Source: Actinomadura litoris (lineage in GTDB: Bacteria; Actinomycetota; Actinomycetes; Streptosporangiales; Streptosporangiaceae). From it: 64,000 nt of DNA. Below the pieces are notes generated by a model. That model saw only the letters and a program-made list of their open reading frames with translations. It ran no database searches and was not told where the DNA came from. Made by a program: the position numbers and the translations under genes. The stretch lies in assembly GCF_009733595.1 (NCBI RefSeq), contig NZ_WOFH01000003.1, positions 186,001 through 250,000 of the forward strand, read 5' to 3'. Below are positions 33,133-39,760 of the stretch, one piece after another (position 1 is the stretch's first letter; every line of letters begins with the position of its first letter).

Positions 33133-33145
33133 TGCTCATTGAGCA
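33133..33145. promoter_or_regulatory. 13-base palindrome downstream of the sugar-operon promoter
   Basis: TGCTCA-T-TGAGCA, perfect arms. On the minus strand it lies about 20 bases after the -10 box, a position where a bound repressor would block elongation. Also flanked by TTTGTGC (33115-33122 region) and GCACAAA (33143-33149), a wider inverted pair. Candidate operator for an unknown regulator. Confidence 0.4.
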
Positions 33146-33165
33146 CAAACGCGCGTTGGTCCCAG

Positions 33166-33194
33166 AAGATATGAGCTGGTCCGTACCAGTTCAA
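33166..33194 (-). promoter_or_regulatory. Promoter of the sugar ABC operon
   Basis: On the minus strand TTGAAC (33194-33189), 17 bases, then TATCTT (33171-33166), a good fit to the vegetative sigma consensus. Transcription would begin near 33159, leaving a leader of about 240 bases before the binding-protein start at 32915. A DasR-like palindrome fills the spacer. Confidence 0.6.
33175..33190. promoter_or_regulatory. DasR-like (dre) site in the promoter spacer
   Basis: Read on the minus strand: ACTGGTACGGACCAGC. It matches the outer arms of the dre consensus (ACTGGTCTAGACCACT type), with a changed centre; 12 of 16 positions agree with ACTGGTCTAGACCAGT. It lies exactly between the -35 and -10 boxes, where a repressor would exclude RNA polymerase. 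Confidence 0.5.
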
Positions 33195-33269
33195 GAGGTC
33201 ATTTCCGCAAGAGTCTTAACTGTTACCGGGCGCGGGACCTGCGGAGATCTGGTCCGGTGTGCACGCTGG

Positions 33270-33285
33270 ACTGGTCTAGTCCAGC
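33270..33285. promoter_or_regulatory. DasR-like (dre) site, second copy
   Basis: ACTGGTCTAGTCCAGC, 14 of 16 positions equal to ACTGGTCTAGACCAGT, including the TGGTCTAG core. It lies within a longer perfect inverted repeat, GCTGGACT-N5-AGTCCAGC (33265-33285), about 75 bases upstream of the sugar-operon promoter. DasR is the GntR-type GlcNAc regulator of actinomycetes; no dasR gene is in the window. Confidence 0.55.
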
Positions 33286-33471
33286 TGTCAGGAGTGTCTT
33301 GCTGTTCACTCTCAGCGAACGTTGGTCTTTCGGGCCGAAACGGACCTGAGGTGGCCCCGAGGTGGCCTCCACGTGTCGGCGCCGTACGCCGGTCGAGCGC
33401 CCGCCGGGAACGCGGGAAGTGGCGGACATGGGAGGATCCGAGGCGGGCGCGACTGCGATGTGAGGGGATCG

Positions 33472-35475
33472 GTGGCCGTCGAGGGGTTCACGGCGTCCGG
33501 GCGGGCGCGGCTGGTCGCCGGGCTCGTCATGGCCTCGTTCGCCGGTGTGTACGCGTTGGGCGCCCCCGCGCGGACGGACGGCGCGCCCCGGGTCGCGGTG
33601 GCGATCGTCCTCGTCGCGGCGGTGTGCGCTCTGCACCTGGTGTGGCTCGTCCCGCGAATCCCCGGCAGCCGCTGGGCCGCCGTCGCCGCGCAGGCCGCGT
33701 GCGCCTACGGCGCGGTGGCGCTCGGCACCTCGGTCGGGGTCCTCGGCTTCGTCGCGGGTTCGCTGATGCTGGCGGCGGCGTGGCCGGCGGCGGTCGCGGT
33801 GCTCGCGAGCGCCGCCGTCCTGGACGCGCCGCGCGACGGCTCGACCGCCGACGCGACGCTCTCGGCCCTGCTGGTCGGGCTCGTCGTCTACGGGCTGGTG
33901 CGGCTCGCCGACCGGGTGGACGACACGGCGGCGGCGCGGCTGCCGCTCACGATGGCGGCGGTGTCGCGGGAACGGCTCCGCATCGCGACCGAACTCGACC
34001 GGGGCCTCGGCGAGGGGCTCGCCACGATCTCCGCGGGCGGCCGCCGCGCCCTCGACCGCCCCGAACGGATCGGCGACGTGCTGGACGTCGCGCGCCGCTC
34101 GCTGAACGACGTGCGGGCGGCGGCGGCCGACTTCCGGAGCATGTCGCTGGCGCCGGAGGTGGCGGCGGCGCGGGCGCTGCTGGAGGCGGCGGGCGTCGAG
34201 GCGGAGGTGCGGAGCGGGCACCGGGAACCGCTGGGCCCGGCCGGGGCGCTGCTGGCGACCGTCCTGCGCGAGGCGGTCACCGACGTGGTGCGCGGGGACT
34301 CCGCCGAGCGGTGCGTCATCGAGACGTCCGAGAGCCGGGGCGTGGTCAGGCTGCGCGTCGTGAACGACGGCGTCCGGACGGCGGCCGAGGGCGAGGAGGG
34401 CCTCGCGGACGCGGCGGAACGCGTCCGCGAGGCGGGCGGCACGTTCGCCACGGGCCTCGGCGGCGACGGCCGCTTCACGGTGGAGGCCGCCATCCGGGCC
34501 GCGAAGCGACCCGTGACCACATCCGACCGCAACGCCTACCGGCTGTCGGTCACGCTGCTCGCGGCGGTGCTGGCGGGGTTCGCGCTGAAGGGCCTGCTAC
34601 AGGCCCCGTCGGGCCTGTGGCTGGGGCTGGCCGGGTTCCTCGTCGGAGGGCTGCTGGTCGCGCTGCCGCACCGGTTCGCGGTCCCGCTGGTCGCGGCCGT
34701 GATCACCGGCGTCGGCGCGGCGGCCGCCGGGCCGTTCCGGGGGGACGTCCCCCCGCAGGAGGCCGGCCCGGACGTCGCCGCCACGGTCAACTCCATGATC
34801 AGCGCGCTGGTGACCGGGCTCGTGCTGTACGGGCTCGTCCGCCTCACCCGGCTGGTGCGCGACCTCCGGGTCGCGGGCGAGGAGCTGGCGCGCGCCGCGA
34901 CCGTCCAGGAGCGGCTGCGGGCGGCCCGCGACCTGCACGACCTGCTCGGGCACAGCCTCGCCGCGATCCTGCTGAAGTGCGAGCTGGCGCGGCGGCTGGC
35001 GGAGGCGGACCCGGCCCGTGCCAGGGCCGAGCTGACCGAGGTCCTCGCGATGGCCGAGCGGGCGCAGGGGGACCTGCGGGCCGCGACCGGCGGCACGTCG
35101 GCGCTGGTGCTGGACGCGGAGGTCGCCTCGGCGCGGTCGGTGCTCGCGGCGGCGGGCGTCGAGGTCGAGGTGGACACCGGCCACGCGGGGCTCACGGCCG
35201 AGGCGTCGGCGGTGCTCAGCGTCGTACTGCGCGAGGCGGTCACCAACGTGCTGCGGCACAGCGCCGCCCGGCACTGCGCGATCGTCACGGCGCGCGACGG
35301 CGCGGGCGTCCGGCTGACCGTCCGCAACGACGGCCTCGACCCGCGCGCCCGCCGCACGCCCCCCGGCGCGGGCATCGGCAACCTCACCACGAGGCTCGCC
35401 TCCCACAACGGCACGCTCAGCGCCCGCGCCGACGGAAACGGCGACTTCCGCCTCGACGCCCACCTGCCCGCCTAG
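33472..35475 (+). CDS. Duplicated NarL-type histidine kinase: dead first half fused to active second half
   Basis: 667 residues from GTG 33472 (AGGGGA upstream). The protein is two kinases in a row. Copy 1: membrane spans at about 11-145, a dimerisation helix RLRIATELDRGLGEGLATIS (168-187) and an ATPase-like part to about 345. Copy 2: spans at about 356-460, helix RLRAARDLHDLLGHSLAAI (481-499) with phospho-acceptor His489, then a GHKL domain with EAVTNVLRH (Asn592) and GAGIGNLTTRL. In copy 1 the His is Asp176 and the N-box Asn is Asp271, so it cannot phosphorylate normally. It converges on a NarL-type response regulator with a 4-base overlap, its likely partner. Confidence 0.9.
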   Translation: MAVEGFTASGRARLVAGLVMASFAGVYALGAPARTDGAPRVAVAIVLVAAVCALHLVWLVPRIPGSRWAAVAAQAACAYGAVALGTSVGVLGFVAGSLMLAAAWPAAVAVLASAAVLDAPRDGSTADATLSALLVGLVVYGLVRLADRVDDTAAARLPLTMAAVSRERLRIATELDRGLGEGLATISAGGRRALDRPERIGDVLDVARRSLNDVRAAAADFRSMSLAPEVAAARALLEAAGVEAEVRSGHREPLGPAGALLATVLREAVTDVVRGDSAERCVIETSESRGVVRLRVVNDGVRTAAEGEEGLADAAERVREAGGTFATGLGGDGRFTVEAAIRAAKRPVTTSDRNAYRLSVTLLAAVLAGFALKGLLQAPSGLWLGLAGFLVGGLLVALPHRFAVPLVAAVITGVGAAAAGPFRGDVPPQEAGPDVAATVNSMISALVTGLVLYGLVRLTRLVRDLRVAGEELARAATVQERLRAARDLHDLLGHSLAAILLKCELARRLAEADPARARAELTEVLAMAERAQGDLRAATGGTSALVLDAEVASARSVLAAAGVEVEVDTGHAGLTAEASAVLSVVLREAVTNVLRHSAARHCAIVTARDGAGVRLTVRNDGLDPRARRTPPGAGIGNLTTRLASHNGTLSARADGNGDFRLDAHLPA

Positions 35476-36077
35476 AGCCAGCCGGCCTCGCCCGCTATTC
35501 GCGCCGCGTCGGTGCGGTTGCGGGCGTTGAGCTTGGCCACGACGGACGTCAGGTGGTTGCGGACCGTCCCGGCCGACAGGAACAGCCGCTCGGCGATCTC
35601 GGTGGCCTCGGCGCCCTCGGCGGCGAGGCGCAGCACGTCGGTCTCGCGCGGGGTGAGCGGGTTGTCGGCGAGGTCCCAGGCGGTGACGGCGAGGCTCGGG
35701 TCCAGGACGCGGCCGCCCGCCGCGACCTCGCGGATCCCGGCGGCCAGCTCCTCGGGCGGCGCGGTCTTCAGCAGGAACCCCCGGACGTGCGCGGCGAGCG
35801 CGCGGCGCAGGTGGTGGGGCTTGCCGTGGCCGGTGAGGATCAGCGCCGCGGTCGCGGGCAGCTCCTCGTGCAGGGCGGCCGCGGCCGCGAGGCCGTCCAT
35901 GCCGGGCATGTCCACGTCGAGGACGGCGACGTCGGGACGGTGCGTCCGGGCCGCGGGCAGCACCGCGTCGCCGCGCTCGACCTCGGCCACCACCTCCAGG
36001 TCGGGCTCCAGGTTCAGCAGCGCGGCGAGCGCGCCGCGCACGACGTGGTGGTCGTCGGCCAGCAGCACCCTGATCAC
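35472..36077 (-). CDS. NarL/LuxR-type response regulator
   Basis: 201 residues. Receiver domain about 1-120 with acidic DD at 8-9, phospho-acceptor Asp54 (AVLDVDMPG) and Lys in FLLKTAPP; LuxR helix-turn-helix about 138-198 (NPLTPRETDVLRLAAEGAEATEIAERLFLSAGTVRNHLTSVVAKLNARNRTDAARIA). GTG at 36077. It overlaps the end of the tandem kinase by four bases in converging orientation, an uncommon layout for a kinase/regulator pair. Divergent from it is a MacB-like ABC transporter, with a palindrome and three 10-base repeats in the shared gap, so the transporter is the likely target. Confidence 0.93.
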   Translation of the reverse strand: MIRVLLADDHHVVRGALAALLNLEPDLEVVAEVERGDAVLPAARTHRPDVAVLDVDMPGMDGLAAAAALHEELPATAALILTGHGKPHHLRRALAAHVRGFLLKTAPPEELAAGIREVAAGGRVLDPSLAVTAWDLADNPLTPRETDVLRLAAEGAEATEIAERLFLSAGTVRNHLTSVVAKLNARNRTDAARIAGEAGWL

Positions 36078-36082
36078 GCTCT

Positions 36083-36112
36083 ATGTCTATCAATGTCCAC
36101 CAATGTCTACCA
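36083..36112. repeat. Three tandem 10-base repeats next to the response-regulator start
   Basis: ATGTCTATCA, ATGTCCACCA and ATGTCTACCA lie head to tail at 36083-36092, 36093-36102 and 36103-36112. On the minus strand they read TGGTAGACAT-like, just upstream of the GTG at 36077. The 10-base period puts each copy on the same face of the helix, which suits cooperative binding, perhaps by the regulator itself. Confidence 0.55.
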
Positions 36113-36128
36113 GCCGCCGCCACGGCGG

Positions 36129-36151
36129 CACCCATGACGAGGTCATGGGTG
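36129..36151. promoter_or_regulatory. Perfect palindrome between response regulator and ABC transporter
   Basis: CACCCATGAC at 36129-36138, three bases (GAG), then the exact inverse complement GTCATGGGTG at 36142-36151. It lies 53 bases before the ABC ATPase start and 51 bases before the response-regulator start. Ten-base perfect arms make chance unlikely; the probable ligand is the adjacent NarL-type regulator. Confidence 0.65.
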
Positions 36152-36204
36152 ATCGGTGACGGCGTCTCTGGTGGGCGGACCCGCAGGTCAGAAGACTTGG
36201 GGGC

Positions 36205-36936
36205 ATGGACGAAGCGGTGCGTTTGGACGCGGTGAGCAAGGTCTACGGCAGGGGCGGCGGCGCCGTCGCGGCGCTGCGGGAGGTGACGGTGGGGATCCCG
36301 CGCGGCCGGTTCACGGCCGTCATGGGGCCGTCCGGATCGGGGAAGAGCACGTTCCTGCACTGCGCGGCGGGGCTGGACACGCCGACGTCGGGGACCGTCC
36401 GGCTCGGTGGCACCGAGCTGTCGGCGATGAGCGAGACGCGGCTGACCGAGCTGCGCCGCGAGCGCGTCGGGTTCGTGTTCCAGGCGTTCAACCTGGTCTC
36501 CGCGCTGACCGTGGAGAAGAACATCACGCTGCCGCTGCGGCTGGCCCGCGCGCGTGTCGACCGGGCGTGGCTGGAGGAGGTGGTGGCCCGCGTCGGCCTG
36601 CGGGACCGCGCCGCGCACCGTCCCGCGCAGCTCTCGGGCGGGCAGCAGCAGCGGGTGGCGATCGCCCGCGCCCTGGTCACCCGGCCGGACGTGGTGTTCG
36701 GCGACGAGCCGACCGGCGCGCTCGACACGATGACGGCGCGCGAGGTCCTCACGCTGCTGCGCGAACTCGTGGACGGGATGGGCCAGACGGTCGTGATGGT
36801 CACCCACGATCCCGTCGCCGCGTCCTACGCCGACACGGTGCTGTTCCTCGCCGACGGCCGGATCGCCGACACGCTGGACGCGCCGTCCAGCGACGGCGTC
36901 GCCGCCCGCATGACGCGGCTGGGGGCCTGGAAGTGA
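36205..36936 (+). CDS. ABC transporter ATPase (LolD/MacB type)
   Basis: A 243-residue ATPase of the lipoprotein/antimicrobial-peptide exporter class. ATG at 36205. Walker A GPSGSGKST, Q-loop VFQAFNLV, signature LSGGQQQRVAIARAL, Walker B VVFGDEPTGALD and switch His in VMVTHDPVAA. It pairs with the FtsX-type permease that begins in its stop codon (GTGA overlap). Such pairs next to a two-component system often extrude or sense envelope-active peptides; that function is inferred from context. Confidence 0.94.
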   Translation: MDEAVRLDAVSKVYGRGGGAVAALREVTVGIPRGRFTAVMGPSGSGKSTFLHCAAGLDTPTSGTVRLGGTELSAMSETRLTELRRERVGFVFQAFNLVSALTVEKNITLPLRLARARVDRAWLEEVVARVGLRDRAAHRPAQLSGGQQQRVAIARALVTRPDVVFGDEPTGALDTMTAREVLTLLRELVDGMGQTVVMVTHDPVAASYADTVLFLADGRIADTLDAPSSDGVAARMTRLGAWK

Positions 36937-39329
36937 TCGCGAGGAAGGCCGGTCTCGCCGGCGCGTTCGCCGCCCTGCTGTGCGCCGCCGCGCTCGTCTG
37001 CGCCTGCGGGATCCTGCTGGACACGGGGCTGCGCGGGTCCGTCGCGCCGCAGCGGTACGCGGGCGCGCCGGTCGTCGTCGGCGGCGACCAGTACGTGCAC
37101 GCGGTCAAGGAGAAGAAGGGCAGGACCAAGCACAAGGCGAAGGTGCTCGGCGAGCGCGTCTGGGTCCCGGCGTCGCTGGCGGACCGGATCCGCTCGGCGC
37201 CGGGCGTCCGCGCGGTGACGACCGAGGTCAGCTTCCCCGCCGAGATCGCGGGCCGGGACGGCGAGTCGTGGGGGCACGGCTGGGAGTCGGCCGCGCTCAC
37301 CCCGTTCACGCTGCGGGCCGGGCGTGCGCCCGCCGCCGACGACGAGATCGTGGTGGACGCGGCGTCCGCCCGCGAGCGGGGGCTGCGGCCCGGCTCGCGG
37401 GTGCGGGTCGAGTCGGCTGAGCCCGGCACCTACCGGGTCGTGGGCGTGACGCGGCAGGCGCTCAGGGACCAGACCGCGATCTTCTTCAGCTCCGCGCGGG
37501 CGGCGCGCCTGGCCGGGCGTCCCGGCATGGTCTCCGCGATCGGCGTGACCGGGCCGGAGCGGGCGGTGCGCGACGCGGTGCGCGGCGCGCGGGTGACCGT
37601 CCACACCGGGGACGGCCGGGGCAGGGCCGAGTTCCCCGGCGCCGAGCGGTCCCGGATCAAGCTGATCAGCATGGGCGGTGCCCTCGGCGGGACGGCGCTG
37701 CTGGTGGCGGTCCTCGTCGTGTCCGGCACGTTCGCGCTGTCGGTGCAGCAGCGGGAGCGGGAGATCGCGCTGCTGCGCGCCATCGCCGCGACGCCGCGCC
37801 AGGTCCGCCGGATGATCGGCCGGGAGGCCCTGGCGGTCGGGCTCGTCGCGGGCCCGCTCGGCGCCGCCGCCGGGCTGCCGCTGGCGTTCTGGCTGCGCGA
37901 CCGGTTCCGGGGCCTCGGCGCGCTGCCGGCCGGTCTCGACCTCGTGACCGGCCCGTTCCCGCCGGCCGTCGCGGTGCTCGCGGCCGTGGCCGCCGCGTGG
38001 GCGGCCGCCCGGACCGCCGCGCGGCGGACGTCGCGGATCCGGCCGGTCGAGGCGCTGGGGGAGGCGGCGCTGCGTCCCGTCCGGCTCGGGGTGGGGCGGC
38101 TCGTCGCCGGGCTCGGGTGCACCGCCGGGGGCGCCGCGTTGACGGTGCTGCTGGCCCACCTGAACGTCGAGGCCGCGTCCAGCCCGGTCACGATGCTGAC
38201 CGCCATCGTCTGGACGGTCGCCGTGGCGCTCCTCGGCCCGGTGCTCGCCCGCGCCGGTGTCGCCGTGCTGGCGGTGCCGCTGCGCCTGTTCCCGGTCGGT
38301 GGCGACCTGGCCGCCGCGAACCTCGGCGCGGGCGCGCGGCGGCTCGCGTCCGTCATCACCCCGCTCACGCTGATGATGGGGCTGACCGCCACGATCCTGT
38401 TCGTCCAGACGACGATGGGCCACGCCGCGACCCGCCAGGCCGCCGACGGCACGATCGCCGCGCACGTGGCCGGGCCCGGGGTTCCGCACGCGGTCGCGGA
38501 GGAGATCCGCCGCTCGCCCGGGGTCACCGCCGTGACCGAGGTCGTGCGCGGCACCGTCCGGGTCGGGCTGGAGAACTACCGGATCCAGGGCGTCACGCCC
38601 GCTGGTCTGAACCGCACGCTGGACCTCGACGTCCGCTCCGGCTCGCTGGACGCGTTGGGCGGGTCCGGCATCGCGGTCAGCGAGACGGCCGCCGGACGGC
38701 TGCACGTGCGGCCGGGCGACCGGCTTCGCCTCACGCTCGGGGACGGGACGCCGATCGCCCCCACGGTGATCGCCGTCTACGGGCGCGGCCTCGGGTTCGG
38801 CGACCTCACCGTCTCCCGGGACCTGCTCGCCGCCCACGTGGACGACCCGCGCGGCACCCTGCTCGTGGCCGGGGAGCCCCCGCGGATCCCCGGCCTGCGG
38901 TTCGCCGGCGCTGCCTCCATCACCACGAACGCCTCCCAGAACGCCGAGGTCAACCAGGTCGCGATGATCCTGATCATCGCGTTCACCGCGATCGCCGTGG
39001 TGAACACGCTGGCGATGGCGACCTCCGCCCGCGCCCGCGAGTTCGCGCTGCTGCGGATCGTCGGGACCACCCGCCGCCAGGTCATGGGCATGCTCGGCTG
39101 GGAGACGCTCGCGACCGTGCTCATCGCGGCCGTCCTCGGCACGGCGGTCGCGCTGGTCACGCTCACCGCGTTCGGCCGGGGCATGACCGGCGGCGCGCCC
39201 CACGTCCCGCCGCTCACCTACCTGGGCGTCCTCGGCTGGGCCGGGGTGCTCGCGCTGGTGGCGACCGCGCTCCCGGCGCGGCTCGCGATGGCGCCGCGTC
39301 CGGCCGACACCATCGGCGCGGGCGAGTGA
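36933..39329 (+). CDS. FtsX-domain ABC transporter permease, two-unit type
   Basis: 798 residues from GTG 36933. Layout: N-terminal span (about 5-25), a large outer domain (about 35-240), three spans near 250-365 with the FtsX motif SVQQREREIALLRAIAATPRQVRRMIGREAL, a fourth near 395-440, a second outer domain (about 500-660), then three more spans (about 670-790) with MATSARAREFALLRIVGTTRRQVMGMLGWETL. The two halves are internal duplicates, typical for actinobacterial MacB-like permeases. It works with the preceding ATPase and probably moves a lipid or peptide across or out of the membrane. Its last 112 bases overlap the converging DUF6463-like gene. Confidence 0.93.
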   Translation: MIARKAGLAGAFAALLCAAALVCACGILLDTGLRGSVAPQRYAGAPVVVGGDQYVHAVKEKKGRTKHKAKVLGERVWVPASLADRIRSAPGVRAVTTEVSFPAEIAGRDGESWGHGWESAALTPFTLRAGRAPAADDEIVVDAASARERGLRPGSRVRVESAEPGTYRVVGVTRQALRDQTAIFFSSARAARLAGRPGMVSAIGVTGPERAVRDAVRGARVTVHTGDGRGRAEFPGAERSRIKLISMGGALGGTALLVAVLVVSGTFALSVQQREREIALLRAIAATPRQVRRMIGREALAVGLVAGPLGAAAGLPLAFWLRDRFRGLGALPAGLDLVTGPFPPAVAVLAAVAAAWAAARTAARRTSRIRPVEALGEAALRPVRLGVGRLVAGLGCTAGGAALTVLLAHLNVEAASSPVTMLTAIVWTVAVALLGPVLARAGVAVLAVPLRLFPVGGDLAAANLGAGARRLASVITPLTLMMGLTATILFVQTTMGHAATRQAADGTIAAHVAGPGVPHAVAEEIRRSPGVTAVTEVVRGTVRVGLENYRIQGVTPAGLNRTLDLDVRSGSLDALGGSGIAVSETAAGRLHVRPGDRLRLTLGDGTPIAPTVIAVYGRGLGFGDLTVSRDLLAAHVDDPRGTLLVAGEPPRIPGLRFAGAASITTNASQNAEVNQVAMILIIAFTAIAVVNTLAMATSARAREFALLRIVGTTRRQVMGMLGWETLATVLIAAVLGTAVALVTLTAFGRGMTGGAPHVPPLTYLGVLGWAGVLALVATALPARLAMAPRPADTIGAGE

Positions 39330-39703
39330 GCCCGGTAGGCGGAGGTCAGCGACAGCGCGCCGATGACCAGCAGCAGCCAGCCGCCGCCCGCCGGGAAGTA
39401 CAGCGCGACGAGCACGACGCCGAGCAGCAGCATCACCCAGCCGGTCTCGGCGGGCATGCGCCCCGTCCGGACGGCGACCGAGCGCGACAGGAGCCCGGCG
39501 AGCAGCAGCATCGGGGCGGCCAGCAGGAACCACACGCTCGACTCGCGCTCGACGAAGCCGGCCGCGCCGTCGTCCGCCAGCGCCCGGAAGAACCCGTCGC
39601 GGGCGATGTCGTCCCAGGCGTTCGGCTGGACGAACGCGAACAGCACGTGGCCCACCGCCGTGGCGAGGATCAGGCGGATCGTCCAGCGGGTCAGATTGTC
39701 CAT
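39218..39703 (-). CDS. Small four-span membrane protein, DUF6463-like
   Basis: 161 residues, ATG at 39703 after CAGGAGGTAATC. About four hydrophobic segments: WTIRLILATAVGHVLFAF, SSVWFLLAAPMLLLAGLLS, TGWVMLLLGVVLVALYF, GGWLLLVIGALSLTSAY. The pattern resembles DUF6463 proteins. The C-terminal ~35 residues are polar and lie opposite the end of the FtsX permease gene, so the real end could be looser than the frame shows. Function unknown. Confidence 0.7.
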   Translation of the reverse strand: MDNLTRWTIRLILATAVGHVLFAFVQPNAWDDIARDGFFRALADDGAAGFVERESSVWFLLAAPMLLLAGLLSRSVAVRTGRMPAETGWVMLLLGVVLVALYFPAGGGWLLLVIGALSLTSAYRAHSPAPMVSAGRGAIASRAGSAVATSASTPAQPRTPR

Positions 39704-39760
39704 GATTACCTCCTGACCTGGGACGCTACGGCCGTGCCGCGCGGGCCCGCGAGGGTGCGG

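Larger units (their letters stand above)
32916..33471. other. 556-base divergent regulatory region
   Basis: The gap lies between the sugar operon (minus) and the tandem kinase (plus). It holds a promoter toward the sugar operon, two DasR-like palindromes and a 13-base palindrome, listed separately. The part from 33290 to 33471 is GC-rich and open in the kinase frame, but the better start with AGGGGA is at 33472. No additional gene was recognised. Confidence 0.55.

Noticed and set aside
36825-39533. A 902-codon minus-strand frame opposite the ABC ATPase and permease
   Set aside because: Low-complexity translation; the plus strand encodes Walker motifs and FtsX motifs.
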